Part shown: in pieces, positions 15,076-24,584 of the stretch
How the letters are laid out: each line of letters starts with the position of its first letter
Position numbering within the stretch: the stretch's first letter is position 1
From: Candidatus Woesebacteria bacterium
GTDB taxonomy: Bacteria; Patescibacteriota; Microgenomatia; Woykebacterales; 2-01-FULL-43-14
Reading direction: 5' to 3'
Assembly: GCA_020060105.1 (NCBI GenBank)
Contig: JAGVAV010000025.1
Span: 1 to 51,368, forward strand
Length of the DNA stretch: 51,368 nt
Position numbers and translations under genes: made by a program
The notes under the pieces: generated by a model
Told to the model about the DNA's origin: nothing
The model's input: the letters and a program-made list of their open reading frames with translations, nothing else
The model's database searches: none

Positions 15076-16164
15076 ATGGAAAAAAATATTGAGAGCCTAA
15101 CAATATTTTTTCCGGCTTATAACGAAGAAAAAAATATTGCCAGCACCATTTTAAACGCCGATGCCGTCGCCAGAAAAATTGCTTCCGATTACGAAATTCT
15201 GGTCGTCAACGACGGCAGCCAAGACAATACCCAAAAAATCGTTAGTCAGTTTCAAAGTCAGCTTCTTAATTTAAAACTCTTCAATCACCCTAAAAATTTA
15301 GGTTATGGAGCGGCATTAACGACCGGATTTAGCCAAGCTTCCAAAAAATGGGTTATATTTACCGACTCGGACGGGCAGTTCGACCTAAGCGAAATAGTCA
15401 AGCTTTTGCCATTGACCGATTCACACAAAGTCGTCGTTGGTTATCGGTTAAATAGAAAGGATTCTTTTATTCGGTGCTTAAACGCCAAGGGGTGGAATCT
15501 TTTAAACAGATTGTTATTTGGCCTTAAGGTAAAAGACATCGACTGCGCCTTTAAACTAATCGAAAATTCCGTCGCCAAAGAGGTCCTCCCAGAAATTTTA
15601 TCCAAAGGAGCGATGTTTTCGGCCGAGCTTTTAATCAGGCTACAGTCAAAAGGTTACTGCATCGCGGAAGTGGGCATCCAGCATTTCCCAAGACAGGGAG
15701 GATCAGCCACCGGGGCAAAGCCGGAAGTAATCATCCGAGCGTTTAAAGAAATGGCCACCGTGTATCGAGGCGATTTGGGAACTGGGTGGATCAAACAAGT
15801 TATTAAATTTATGCTGGTTGGTGTAGCAAACACTTTTTTAGATATCTCGCTATATTTTCTTTTGTCCCGTTATGTTCCTTTTCTTGCAGAGCGAAAGGTT
15901 TGGGCGAAAGGTCTCTCTTACGGACTGGGAGTCATTAACAGCTTTATTTGGAATAGAGCCTGGACCTTTAAATCGCAAAAAAACTTTGGGGCCCTGATTC
16001 CGTTCGCCTTAATCAGCTTTGCTTCATTAGCCATTAACACTAGCGTAATGTATTTGTTTCTGGCGATTCTAAACTTTGAGGAATCCTTTGCCTTGATTGT
16101 AACTACTCTGATCACTTTTATTTGGAATTTCCTAGCCAGTAAAAAACTTGTTTTCCGAAGTTAA
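15076..16164 (+). CDS. GT2-GtrA fusion protein
   Basis: 362 aa. Residues 1-225 are a GT2 domain of the dolichol-phosphate-mannose-synthase type: FFPAYNEE, VVNDGSQDN (Asp46), FTDSDGQ (Asp97, Asp99) and QGGSATG. Residues about 240-360 are a GtrA domain with four helices and SFIWNRAWTFKS, ending in WNFLASKKLVFRS. It most likely loads a sugar onto polyprenyl phosphate and assists its flipping, making the donor for the GT-C enzymes encoded on either side. It follows the lysozyme-fold gene by 11 nt on the same strand. Confidence 0.9.
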   Translation: MEKNIESLTIFFPAYNEEKNIASTILNADAVARKIASDYEILVVNDGSQDNTQKIVSQFQSQLLNLKLFNHPKNLGYGAALTTGFSQASKKWVIFTDSDGQFDLSEIVKLLPLTDSHKVVVGYRLNRKDSFIRCLNAKGWNLLNRLLFGLKVKDIDCAFKLIENSVAKEVLPEILSKGAMFSAELLIRLQSKGYCIAEVGIQHFPRQGGSATGAKPEVIIRAFKEMATVYRGDLGTGWIKQVIKFMLVGVANTFLDISLYFLLSRYVPFLAERKVWAKGLSYGLGVINSFIWNRAWTFKSQKNFGALIPFALISFASLAINTSVMYLFLAILNFEESFALIVTTLITFIWNFLASKKLVFRS

Positions 16165-16187
16165 AAGTTTATGTTTTTAACCCCGCT

Positions 16188-17906
16188 TCAATCGCGAACC
16201 CCGAAATTGATTTTTTGGGGATCCCAAGAAGTAATTTGCGAATTAAAGGAAGGGATTTGAGAAAGATCGTAGTTTTTTTCCCGAGCTAACTGTTCAATGT
16301 GGTCTTCTTTTATTTTGTAAAGTCTTTCTTTCTTGTTCTCCAAAACCAGGGTGTAATAATGATTGAAAGTATCGGAATTTGCCCACTTTTCGGCGATCGG
16401 TTTTGTCAATTTAACTTGGTCACTCGGATTTTCCATAATTACCCACCGGGAAAACAACCAGGGCCGGTCAAGAACCTGTTGATAAAAACGGTAATTTCCT
16501 TCATAAATGTAAGCACTCAAGGGAAGATTCGCCTCGGCTAAAATCGGGTCGTTATTGGCGCGGGATAATAAAATTTTTCCAAAGTCATAGTTTTGCTCAA
16601 GATAACGAGCCACTTCAAAGTGGTCTTGCGTAGGAACGTTGATGTTTAATTTGATTACTTCAAACTTTTCTAAAAAAACCACCGAGTAAAATTGGTGTAA
16701 ATTAAGAGCGCCTAAAGTTACAGTGAAAAAAATTACCGGAATTAAACTAAGGAAATTTACAATATTTATCACCTTTTTATTCTTAAGGTCGCCAAACTTT
16801 TGAAGAGCAAGCCCAATTAAAGCTGTTGGGGCCATCACGACAAAGCCAATCCAGGATAAAGTATGACGGTCGTTGTGAAAAAAACCAAACGGCGGAAGTT
16901 CGGGGACAAACATCGACACAGAGCCGGTAAAATTGGCTAACCAAACAAAAAGAAAAGGGCTAAAAAGGATTGCTAAAGTACTTAAAGTCAAAAACTTATT
17001 TTTGGAGACAAACATAAGGAATAAAAAGCTAATTAAGGAGGTAATAACTAAGGGCTTGCCGAGCATATAAAACGAGGCGTAGAGGAGATACTCTAAGGTT
17101 TTGAACAGATTATGTTTTGTCGGGTAAATCTCTTCCGCCGACCCCTTCAACCACCAGCCTCCGCTGGCAAAAATAGTCGGACTGCCGCCAAAGATCCAAC
17201 TATAAATGAGAATAAAAGACAGGCCAACAGCGGCCAATAAGCCAAACAGAATTAACGAAGCTTCCACTTCCGAGTAGCTTTTACGTTGTTTAACAAAGTG
17301 GATTAAGATAATCAAACCGACCAAAGGGATTAGAATAAGGCCTTCAAAACGAGAAAGACTTGCTAAGGTGATAAAAATTCCGCTCAGGAGCAAAGAGCTT
17401 AGTTTTTCTCGCTGTAACCATAAAGCCATAAAGTAGGCAACCCCGAAAAGATTGGCCATAAAAAGAACTTCCATCATCGGCGTTACCCCGTAGTATAAAA
17501 CGTAAGGATTCAGGAGAAAGAGAAGGGCGCTAAGAAATCCACTTAACTTACTTTTAGTTAGGATAAGACACGTTCGGTAGAGAAAAACTGCTCCAAGGAT
17601 TAGGAAAGGTAAGAGAGTAAAGAAACCCGCCAGGCCAGACTTATATAAAGAGTCAAAAAGAACAAAAGGAGACATTAAAATATGAAGTAGGGGAGGCCAA
17701 AACCCAAGTTGGCTGATTCCGGGAGTAAGACTGTCAAAAAGTTGTTTGGAAAAGTTCAAGTGAGCATTTTGGTCAGTTAGCGCTTTCATCAATCCCAGTT
17801 GGCTGACTCGCCAAACCATAAAACCGGTTAAAGAAATCGTCAAAGCCGAGATTCCCAGTTCGATCTTAGAAATTTTGGTTAACCGCCTTCTTAGGTCTAA
17901 CAGCAT
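16188..17906 (-). CDS. GT-C membrane glycosyltransferase
   Basis: 572 aa with about 12 helices and a soluble C-terminal part. Family-like features are TDQNAHLN in the first loop (an Asp where GT-C enzymes have their acidic motif), FWPPLLH, VTPMMEVLFMA and LSRFEGLILIP, the arrangement of GT39/PMT-like proteins; identity is low, so the donor and acceptor are unknown. Its first 14 codons overlap the end of the GT2 gene upstream by 41 nt, which strongly suggests translational coupling and a shared product. Confidence 0.75.
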   Translation of the reverse strand: MLLDLRRRLTKISKIELGISALTISLTGFMVWRVSQLGLMKALTDQNAHLNFSKQLFDSLTPGISQLGFWPPLLHILMSPFVLFDSLYKSGLAGFFTLLPFLILGAVFLYRTCLILTKSKLSGFLSALLFLLNPYVLYYGVTPMMEVLFMANLFGVAYFMALWLQREKLSSLLLSGIFITLASLSRFEGLILIPLVGLIILIHFVKQRKSYSEVEASLILFGLLAAVGLSFILIYSWIFGGSPTIFASGGWWLKGSAEEIYPTKHNLFKTLEYLLYASFYMLGKPLVITSLISFLFLMFVSKNKFLTLSTLAILFSPFLFVWLANFTGSVSMFVPELPPFGFFHNDRHTLSWIGFVVMAPTALIGLALQKFGDLKNKKVINIVNFLSLIPVIFFTVTLGALNLHQFYSVVFLEKFEVIKLNINVPTQDHFEVARYLEQNYDFGKILLSRANNDPILAEANLPLSAYIYEGNYRFYQQVLDRPWLFSRWVIMENPSDQVKLTKPIAEKWANSDTFNHYYTLVLENKKERLYKIKEDHIEQLAREKNYDLSQIPSFNSQITSWDPQKINFGVRD

Positions 17907-19464
17907 AATCTTCCTTTAGTTTGATTAGCGATTCCTTAGTGGTTACCAGACCTTCATGAGTTGTCTTTTCCCACTGAAACGGTCTAAAAACGACCTGAAA
18001 CAACGCTCTAAAAGTTGCGAAAGCCAAAAGCAGCCAGTAGAAAGGGGAAAGGAGGCAGTATTTGACTAAGGCAAATCTTCCCCTTTTGAAAACACCAATA
18101 AGATTTAGATAAACGAAAATAAAGTTTCCAACCACAAAAGTAAAAACGGAAAGGTATAAAATTGGTCCGGGGAAAAAGTCTTGAATCAAATTCGATTGAG
18201 TGGTCACCCAACCAATTAAAAGAAACCAATAAAAAACGTTTAGGACATTAATCAGGACAGTTCCAGGAACGGTCAAACAAAAAGCCAAGAAATTAATCCA
18301 ACCGCCCAATTCTTTCTTTAAATGAAGGGGGTATCGAAGATGGACTAAACTAGTCTGAATAAAGCCCTTCATCCACCGAGAACGTTGTCTGATCCAAGCC
18401 GTAAAATGGCTCGCCGCTTCTTCCTTGCTAACTGAGTCAATAACGTCAACCTTGTAACCGAAGCGGTGTAAACGTATTCCGATATCGCAATCTTCTGTCA
18501 CGTTGTAGGGATCCCAAGCCCCAATTTTTTCCAAGACCGATCTCCGAAAATGGGTGCTGTGTCCCGAAAGAGGAATGGGAAAGTTAAGCTTTTGTAAACC
18601 GGGGAGAAAGAGGTCGTAGTAAAAAGAAAATTCGGCGTTAAAGAGACGAGTCAAAATGTTTTGTTCGCTGTTGTAGTGATCAAGACGGGGTTGGAGACAA
18701 CCAATTTTGGGGTATCTCCTAAAGGCCAAATACGCTTTCTTAAGCTGGTCGGGATCCGGGATAATCTCCGCGTCATAAACCACCAAAAACTCTCCTCTAG
18801 CCTGAAGAAAGGCAACGTTTAAAGCCTTCGGCTTGGTTTTCGGACTAACGTTTGGCAAAATCAACGCCTTAAAATGTTTCGGCGGATTGGCTTTGATAAA
18901 AGCGTTAATCGTTTCTATATCGTCTTCTTCCAAAGTGATAATAATGTCTAATTTATCTACCGGATAATCTATAGCGGCTAAGGCTTCAATAGTTTGAGGC
19001 ATTACTTCACTTTCCCTAAGAAGCGGAATTAAAATCGTATAGACAGGGAGATCTTTATCCTCAAGACTGGAAATTTCTTTTCGCCTAAAATAAATTGGCT
19101 GGCGGGAAAAGGAAAAAGAAACCGCAACTAATTTAAAGACCATAAAAACAAGATAAAAAGTGGCAAGGAGTCCAGAAACCGCAATTAAGACTGGTAAGCT
19201 TAAAACTTCTTTTGAAAAAAACAATAAACCCAAGATTAAAAGAGTTGAAAAGATTATCAGAGAGATAGTTTCTTTGGAAAGGGTCCTTTTTGCACTAAGA
19301 TCTCTGCTGATAAAAAGATAATCTCGACTGTTATCAAAATTAACTTTTTCTAAGCCCACTCTCCCTGGATAATCTAAAAAGTGGAAAGTTTTTTTAACGG
19401 CAAGTTTAAGATATCGCTTAATGATTTTTGACCCCATGAGATATCCTCTTAAGATTTTTTTCAT
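17866..19464 (-). CDS. BcsA-like membrane GT2 glycosyltransferase
   Basis: 532 aa. Two helices (about 85-125) precede a GT2 catalytic domain: TILIPLLRES, LEEDD, VVYDAEIIPDP, SGHSTHFRR, NVTEDCDIGIRL and RQRSRWMKG, which is the Q-x-x-R-W signature of processive synthases. Three to four helices follow. This layout fits polymerases of beta-glycans such as cellulose-, hyaluronan- or PNAG-type chains, which make and extrude polymer. Lys/Arg-rich tail. Coupled by a 41-nt overlap to the GT-C gene. The polymer made is not deducible. Confidence 0.88.
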   Translation of the reverse strand: MKKILRGYLMGSKIIKRYLKLAVKKTFHFLDYPGRVGLEKVNFDNSRDYLFISRDLSAKRTLSKETISLIIFSTLLILGLLFFSKEVLSLPVLIAVSGLLATFYLVFMVFKLVAVSFSFSRQPIYFRRKEISSLEDKDLPVYTILIPLLRESEVMPQTIEALAAIDYPVDKLDIIITLEEDDIETINAFIKANPPKHFKALILPNVSPKTKPKALNVAFLQARGEFLVVYDAEIIPDPDQLKKAYLAFRRYPKIGCLQPRLDHYNSEQNILTRLFNAEFSFYYDLFLPGLQKLNFPIPLSGHSTHFRRSVLEKIGAWDPYNVTEDCDIGIRLHRFGYKVDVIDSVSKEEAASHFTAWIRQRSRWMKGFIQTSLVHLRYPLHLKKELGGWINFLAFCLTVPGTVLINVLNVFYWFLLIGWVTTQSNLIQDFFPGPILYLSVFTFVVGNFIFVYLNLIGVFKRGRFALVKYCLLSPFYWLLLAFATFRALFQVVFRPFQWEKTTHEGLVTTKESLIKLKEDYAVRPKKAVNQNF

Positions 19465-19626
19465 TACCTGAAAAAGATCGCCAGCTTAAGCAAAAAGACT
19501 TAGTGAGAAAAAAATTTTGTCCGTTTTTGAGAGGTTTGTTATAAAAACTATTTTTGTCATACTGATATTATTTCTTCAACAATCGAGCGAAAAGAAGGAA
19601 CTTTACTCTAGGGAGAATTATTATCA

Positions 19627-19655
19627 TTGACAGCCTATACAGTTTATGCTAGTCT
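19627..19655 (+). promoter_or_regulatory. Promoter of the second lysozyme-fold gene
   Basis: TTGACA (19627-19632), 17 nt, TAGTCT (19650-19655, weak). The predicted start coincides with GTG 19662, so the transcript may be leaderless. Confidence 0.45.
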
Positions 19656-19661
19656 GAATTT

Positions 19662-20729
19662 GTGTTGAGGGCAAACTTAACCGGTCTTTTATCTAAAATT
19701 AAGTCCTGTAGGAACCATAATTTTATCTCCCTGCCAATTTTATCTTTAATAATTTTAGTCGCAGGTCTATTTGTTTTGAGCAAGCAGGAAAAAGAGGGGG
19801 CGAACCTCAAGCCGAAATCGGCCAACTTAAATTCCGTTTCCATAGAACCTAGCCGGAAAATTGAGTCAAAAAAATTTACAGACTCGTCAGGGTCGGCTGA
19901 ACCAGTAACTGCTCCTTCCATTATTGCTTCGATATCGGCTTTAGTCATCCCAAATTCTGAAAATAATTCCCTCCTAAAGGAAGAGCCTTCAAAATCTACT
20001 GTTAAAGGGGTTGAAAAGTCACCCGAATCCCAACCTGCTCCCACAGCCGAAAACAAGTTAGAAAATTCACCTCCAGCGCCTCCTTCCAAATCAGGCTCGG
20101 AAAGGTTTGTCACATTAGCTCCGGGATCTTCGCTTCCAGGAGAGGAAGAATGCGCTGGTAAAGTGACGCGTTCTAATTGGGAACCGAGGCCAGAAAATAA
20201 GGCTCCCAACTATACTTTGGTTAGCGGCTTCACTCTCCAACCTTGGACCGGAGTGGATGAAAGAGCTAATACTCAAATAAAACCGAGAGTCACCGGTAAT
20301 TTCACCGGAACCACTGATGAAATCCTGCAGTGGGGAGCCTGTAAATGGGGGTTTGACGAAGACACGGTCAGAGCGGTGGCGGTGATTGAAAGTTGGTGGC
20401 GGCAGTCAACTGTCGGAGACAATGGTGAAAGCTTTGGCCTGATGCAAGTAAGAAATGTTAACCAAAACGGGACCTACCCCTATTCCCAAAACAGTACCGC
20501 CTTCAATGTTGACTACGCCTTGGCTTCTAGAAGAGCCTGCTACGAAGGCTATCTTAGTTGGTTGAATGATGTTTTGCCCGCTGGTGCCTCCCGATATCTT
20601 GCTGGCGACGAATGGGGCTGTATCGGTGTTTGGTTCTCCGGACGCTGGTATGATCAGGCGGCGATTGAATATATCAATCGAACCAAAGGATACTTTAACA
20701 ATAAAGAGTGGCTTAAACCCAATTTTTAG
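19662..20729 (+). CDS. Secreted lysozyme-fold (SLT-like) protein, paralogue
   Basis: 355 aa starting at GTG 19662. A membrane anchor (about 23-40) is followed by a low-complexity Ser/Pro/Lys linker (about 45-145) in place of the beta module of its paralogue, then a lysozyme-fold domain with AVAVIESWW (Glu243) and FGLMQV, and ending KEWLKPNF. The shared domain with 13793-15064 suggests duplication followed by swapping of the N-terminal part. The two paralogues bracket the glycosyltransferase genes. The stop codon overlaps the end of the convergent polymerase gene by 4 nt. Confidence 0.8.
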   Translation: MLRANLTGLLSKIKSCRNHNFISLPILSLIILVAGLFVLSKQEKEGANLKPKSANLNSVSIEPSRKIESKKFTDSSGSAEPVTAPSIIASISALVIPNSENNSLLKEEPSKSTVKGVEKSPESQPAPTAENKLENSPPAPPSKSGSERFVTLAPGSSLPGEEECAGKVTRSNWEPRPENKAPNYTLVSGFTLQPWTGVDERANTQIKPRVTGNFTGTTDEILQWGACKWGFDEDTVRAVAVIESWWRQSTVGDNGESFGLMQVRNVNQNGTYPYSQNSTAFNVDYALASRRACYEGYLSWLNDVLPAGASRYLAGDEWGCIGVWFSGRWYDQAAIEYINRTKGYFNNKEWLKPNF

Positions 20730-22018
20730 TTATCTTTGGATCTAAAGTCAGTCAAAGTAAATTCTTCAAGCTCCCGGACTCCGCCAAAAGCCACCCGATC
20801 CTTCACTGTCTCGCCCGCTTCTAGCATTAGCGCTGGGGTAATGGTGAAATCTCCCCATCTTTCGTTAATTTTATCCAATGCTCTAACCAAACTTAGTTTC
20901 TTATCAGCATCTTCAAAAAGTTCCAGTTGAACAGAACCGACCGCCACGAGATTGAAACAAGACACGGCGAGCTCTCTGACCGATTTAGAGTAAGGGCTTC
21001 TCAGGAAAATCTTATACATTTGCTTGTAAATGTCACGAGAATCGAAAAGAGGTTGAGACAAAGTCATTCCCTGATGCCAAAAAGAGTAGTCGCTGTAAAG
21101 GATTGAAACATGAACTCCTCTGGCCATGTAACCGGCTTTTCTCATCCGGAAAGAAGTCTTCTCAATCAGCTTTTGTAAGATAGGGGAAAGCTCTTCGGAA
21201 GTAGTAAGCCCTTTTCCTAGAGCTACCGAATTACCGAAACTTTTTCGGGAAAATTCCACATCATCAACTTCCCAACCTCTTAGCCTAAGATACCAGTAGT
21301 AACCAACAATTGAGCGGAAGGCCCCGACATTGGTTCTCACTCCCGCCTGATAAAAATCTAAAACGGTGTGGATACCAAAGCTGTTAAGACGAGAAATATT
21401 ATTACTTTTAATTCCGCAAAGGTCTGCCAGTTTCAGCTTTCGGTAAACTTCCAAAAAGTTAGCCTGATTTATTTCGTCTAACCCATCGGGTTTACGCAAA
21501 CCAGCGGCAGTTTTGGCCAAAAAACGATTTGGGGCAATACCAATAGAAACTCTGAGCCATTCTCCTACTTCTTCTTTGACTCTTTTCTTAATCTCTTCGG
21601 CAACAACAGTCATCCCCTTTCGAAAAGCAGGGCAGCCTTCTAAATTAAGGGTGAATTCGTCAATGGACTTGGGAGTAACATCGTTGGTGTAGGTTTTCAG
21701 AAGATTTCGAAACCTCAGATGAACAGTACGGTATTTCCAGGGGTCGGGAGTCAAAACAACCAGCTTCGGATAAAGCAGCCTTCCTTCTTTGACCCTCATA
21801 CCTGTTTTAATTCCGTATTCTTTGGCCTCAACGGAAGGAGCGATAATACAGCCGCCAGGACTAGTATAAGCGGCAACGGCGATCGGTTTTCCTCTTAACA
21901 AAGGATTAGCCTGCTGTTCAATAGAAGCGAAACAAGAGTTTAGGTCAATATGCATAATGGTTGAAGGCTTAGGGTTAAAAGAAAACTCAATCTGGTAATC
22001 CATCGGAAATTTCCTCAA
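20726..22018 (-). CDS. dinB: Y-family DNA polymerase (Pol IV/UmuC-like)
   Basis: 430 aa translesion polymerase. Palm residues are visible: MHIDLNSCFASIE (Asp25) and KSIDEFTL (Asp120, Glu121); SIGIAPNRFLAKTAAGLRKP is the conserved thumb/palm signature, and VQLELF near the C-terminus is a beta-clamp binding motif. It copies damaged DNA when replication stalls. The start overlaps the end of the small upstream gene by 32 nt, so the pair is translated together. No LexA-type box was found upstream. ATG 22003 is an alternative start. The distinction between DinB and UmuC subgroups is not certain. Confidence 0.88.
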   Translation of the reverse strand: MRKFPMDYQIEFSFNPKPSTIMHIDLNSCFASIEQQANPLLRGKPIAVAAYTSPGGCIIAPSVEAKEYGIKTGMRVKEGRLLYPKLVVLTPDPWKYRTVHLRFRNLLKTYTNDVTPKSIDEFTLNLEGCPAFRKGMTVVAEEIKKRVKEEVGEWLRVSIGIAPNRFLAKTAAGLRKPDGLDEINQANFLEVYRKLKLADLCGIKSNNISRLNSFGIHTVLDFYQAGVRTNVGAFRSIVGYYWYLRLRGWEVDDVEFSRKSFGNSVALGKGLTTSEELSPILQKLIEKTSFRMRKAGYMARGVHVSILYSDYSFWHQGMTLSQPLFDSRDIYKQMYKIFLRSPYSKSVRELAVSCFNLVAVGSVQLELFEDADKKLSLVRALDKINERWGDFTITPALMLEAGETVKDRVAFGGVRELEEFTLTDFRSKDN

Positions 22019-22247
22019 CTAACCAAGAAAGATTATCGGTGTTTAAGACAAGCCTAAAAAAGAGGCTCTCGCTGGAAACGGAAAAGACGTGGTAAAGAGT
22101 TCGCCCATCTCGGTAAGTGTGGTGAAGGCCGATTTTGGTGATCTTATGAACTTTTCCTTCCCAAAGAAGATGCTTCGGAAAGGACTTCCTTCTTTTGTGA
22201 TCAAAAATTAAATTGACAGAAGCAGGAGCGCTGACTTTTTGGATCAT
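21987..22247 (-). CDS. Small protein coupled to the Y-family polymerase
   Basis: 86 aa, basic N-terminal half with FPKHLLWEGKVHKITKIG and a C-terminal FRLVLNTDNLSWLVEEI. The pattern of a W-x-G-x-x-H/Y core and a terminal W-x-L/V-x-x-I resembles the short DUF6504-type partners seen next to DinB/ImuB genes; this is a pattern-level guess. It precedes the polymerase in one operon with a 32-nt overlap, under TTGACT-17-TACAAT. Confidence 0.6.
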   Translation of the reverse strand: MIQKVSAPASVNLIFDHKRRKSFPKHLLWEGKVHKITKIGLHHTYRDGRTLYHVFSVSSESLFFRLVLNTDNLSWLVEEISDGLPD

Positions 22248-22282
22248 AGGGATAGGCCAAACAATAACCGAAAGATACCTTT

Positions 22283-22311
22283 ATTGTAAACACAATTAAA
22301 TAATCAGTCAA
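22283..22311 (-). promoter_or_regulatory. Promoter of the polymerase cassette
   Basis: On the minus strand TTGACT (22311-22306), 17 nt, TACAAT (22288-22283). Confidence 0.7.
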
Positions 22312-22340
22312 TCCCTCGATAATGCTTCAAATCTAGTTAA

Positions 22341-22370
22341 TTGACAGATCCTACTTCTCTTGATTAAAAT
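22341..22370 (+). promoter_or_regulatory. Promoter of the ABC exporter operon
   Basis: TTGACA (22341-22346), 18 nt, TAAAAT (22365-22370), divergent from the polymerase promoter. Confidence 0.65.
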
Positions 22371-22389
22371 CTAAAGTGGAGGTGTTTGG

Positions 22390-23070
22390 TTGATTAAGCT
22401 AAATTCCGTCACTAAAACGTACAAGCTTGGAGATGAAACAATTTACGCTCTGGACAACGTTAATCTTGAAATTGAAAAAGGCGAATTCATCGCCATTATC
22501 GGCCCTTCGGGAAGCGGTAAATCAACCTTGGCCAATATTATCGGAGGTTTAGACACTCCCTCTTCGGGCGAAGTGCTTGTCGATGGCCAAAGTTTAGCCA
22601 AAGCCAAAGACAAAGATCTCTCAAGGTACCGAAATAAAAAGGTCGGCTTCATTTTTCAGTCTTTCAATCTTCAGCCAAACTATACCGCCCTTGAAAACGT
22701 GGAAGTTCCTCTGATGTTTGCTAAAGTATCGGAAGGTAAACGGAAAGCTAAAGCGCTGGAGTGTCTAAAACTAGTCGGTTTGGGCGATCGGACAAACCAT
22801 AAACCAAGCCAACTTTCCGGGGGACAACGCCAGCGGGTAAGCATCGCTCGCGCCTTAACCAATGACCCAGAGATCATCATCGCTGATGAACCAACGGGAA
22901 ATCTAGACTCCAAAAAGGGGGCAGAAATAGTCTCTCTACTAAAGTCCCTCAATAAAGAAAAAGCTCTTACTTTGATAATAATTACCCACAACGCTAGCGT
23001 TGCCGCAGAGGCGGATAAAATCCTTTCTATTCAGGATGGCCGAGTTCAGGAAACGAGAAAGGGGAGTTGA
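22390..23070 (+). CDS. ABC transporter ATP-binding protein, MacB/LolD type
   Basis: 226 aa ATPase. Walker A GPSGSGKST at residues 38-46, signature LSGGQ from 142, Walker B IIIADEP with Asp166 and Glu167, and a final switch His in IITHN. ALDNVNLEIEKGEF and PTGNLDS are typical of the MacB/LolD/FtsE group. It powers the permease encoded next. The start is TTG 22390 with GGAGGTG 5 nt upstream. Confidence 0.94.
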   Translation: MIKLNSVTKTYKLGDETIYALDNVNLEIEKGEFIAIIGPSGSGKSTLANIIGGLDTPSSGEVLVDGQSLAKAKDKDLSRYRNKKVGFIFQSFNLQPNYTALENVEVPLMFAKVSEGKRKAKALECLKLVGLGDRTNHKPSQLSGGQRQRVSIARALTNDPEIIIADEPTGNLDSKKGAEIVSLLKSLNKEKALTLIIITHNASVAAEADKILSIQDGRVQETRKGS

Positions 23071-24518
23071 TGAGGTTTATCGATTACATAAAAGCCGCCT
23101 TCAAAAATCTTCGCCGACAAAAGCTGCGTTCTTTTCTCACCATTATCGCCGTGGTCGTTGGAGCAACCTCAGTGGTAAGCCTGCTGGCTTTAGTTTTCGG
23201 CGCCTCTCAAGTATTTGTAAAACAACTTGAATCAATCGGGGCTTTTAATCAAGTTATTGTAACGGCCAGTAAAGTAGACTTTGAAAGTGGGGGGCCATTT
23301 GGAGGCCCGAGTGAAAGTAGCGAAGAAACGGAGAAGAAATTAGATGATAAGACCGTAAAGCAAATTAAAGAGATTTCTCACGTAGTGGCCGTCAGTCCAT
23401 CGGTTGATGTCTGGTCGATCGAATCAGTTCGGTTAAAGGGTAGTGACAAAAAATATAGACTACGTTTGGTGGCGCACGAACCAAACAAAGCAAGCGAGAA
23501 AACGCTGTTGGCGGGAAGAAATCTATCTGCTAACGACACCACTGGCGTCACTCTCATCTCTACCTATCACTTAAAAAGCTTTGGTTACGAAGAAAACCCT
23601 GAGGGAATTATTGGTCAGAAAGTGATTTTTACGACAAATAAAGGCTATAGCGGCGAGGGAGCAGAGATTCCCGGCCCGCAAGCCTCGAAGGAAGAATGGG
23701 ATAAAATGCAAGAGCGCACCGCGGACTTGGAAGCAGAAGTTGTCGGGGTGACTTCTTCTGGTCCGAGTATGATTGAGGGGGACTTTTATATTCCTCTCGC
23801 TTGGGCTAAGGGAATAATGAGCCACCGTTGGTGGGAAGAAGACGAAGAAGCAAGAAAGAAATTAGAAGCAGAACATGAAAAGCTAAAGGAACAGGGACAA
23901 GAGTTTGATTACGGCAGTCAAAATGTTCCGATGAAAATAAAAGTCGAAAGTGAACTGGATAGGCGGGGTTATAATACACTGGTCGCTAAAGTAGCAGACT
24001 CTGGTAAGACCAAAACCGTTAAAGAGGGGGTCGAAAAACTGGGGTTCGGGGCGATCACCGCCCAGGATATTCTCGATCAGGTAATGCGAATTTTTACTAT
24101 CGTGGGAACAATACTTGGAGCGATCGGGGCAATATCACTCGGAGTGGCCGCCATTGGCATTATTAACACGATGATTATGGCCACTTATGAACGAACCCGA
24201 GAAATCGGGGTGATGAGAGCCTGCGGCGCCACAAAGGGCACCGTCTTAATGCTTTTTACTTTCGAATCGGCCTTGCTGGGATTTTTTGGCGGAATATTTG
24301 GTATCTTCTTAGGATATCTTCTATCTTTCGTGGCTAATTACTTTGGCGCTTCTTTGCTGGAAAGCCAGGGAATAGCGGTTACAAACATCACAGCCATTCC
24401 TTGGTGGCTGTCGTTAAGCGTAGTTGGATTTACCACCTTACTTGGTTTTCTATCCGGTCTTTACCCCGCCTTTAAAGCTTCCCGTCTCAACCCAGTTGAA
24501 GCCTTAAGATACGAGTAG
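23070..24518 (+). CDS. MacB-like ABC permease (FtsX domain)
   Basis: 482 aa. Helix 1 (about 18-45), a large extracytoplasmic MacB_PCD-like domain (about 50-330, with a Glu/Lys-rich coiled stretch near 250-280) and three C-terminal helices with the FtsX signature (AAIGIINTMIMATYERTREIG, shortened here to its core INTMIMATYERTREIG), ending PAFKASRLNPVEALRYE. It belongs to mechanotransmission exporters for peptides, lipoproteins or antibiotics. ATG 23070 overlaps the ATPase stop by one base. No membrane-fusion adaptor gene is nearby, as expected for a single-membrane cell. Confidence 0.92.
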   Translation: MRFIDYIKAAFKNLRRQKLRSFLTIIAVVVGATSVVSLLALVFGASQVFVKQLESIGAFNQVIVTASKVDFESGGPFGGPSESSEETEKKLDDKTVKQIKEISHVVAVSPSVDVWSIESVRLKGSDKKYRLRLVAHEPNKASEKTLLAGRNLSANDTTGVTLISTYHLKSFGYEENPEGIIGQKVIFTTNKGYSGEGAEIPGPQASKEEWDKMQERTADLEAEVVGVTSSGPSMIEGDFYIPLAWAKGIMSHRWWEEDEEARKKLEAEHEKLKEQGQEFDYGSQNVPMKIKVESELDRRGYNTLVAKVADSGKTKTVKEGVEKLGFGAITAQDILDQVMRIFTIVGTILGAIGAISLGVAAIGIINTMIMATYERTREIGVMRACGATKGTVLMLFTFESALLGFFGGIFGIFLGYLLSFVANYFGASLLESQGIAVTNITAIPWWLSLSVVGFTTLLGFLSGLYPAFKASRLNPVEALRYE

Positions 24519-24529
24519 ACTAAACACCA

Positions 24530-24567
24530 AAAAGAAAAAAGGCAGGTATCGGTCGGAATACCTGCCT
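24530..24567 (-). terminator. Terminator of the 24585-24968 gene
   Basis: 10-bp stem AGGCAGGTAT / ATACCTGCCT, 8-nt loop, minus-strand tail TTTTTTCTTT. It lies between convergent genes and may also stop the exporter operon. Confidence 0.88.
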
Positions 24568-24584
24568 AAAGCGATTGGGCAGCT

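Noticed and set aside
12053-22018. O-antigen or capsule locus with flippase and polymerase (Wzx/Wzy)
   Set aside because: No Wzx-, Wzy- or nucleotide-sugar synthesis gene is recognisable; only transferases, a GtrA fusion and lysozyme-fold proteins.
22248-22340. SOS (LexA) box upstream of the polymerase cassette
   Set aside because: No GAAC-n4-GTTC or similar palindrome; only an ordinary promoter is visible.
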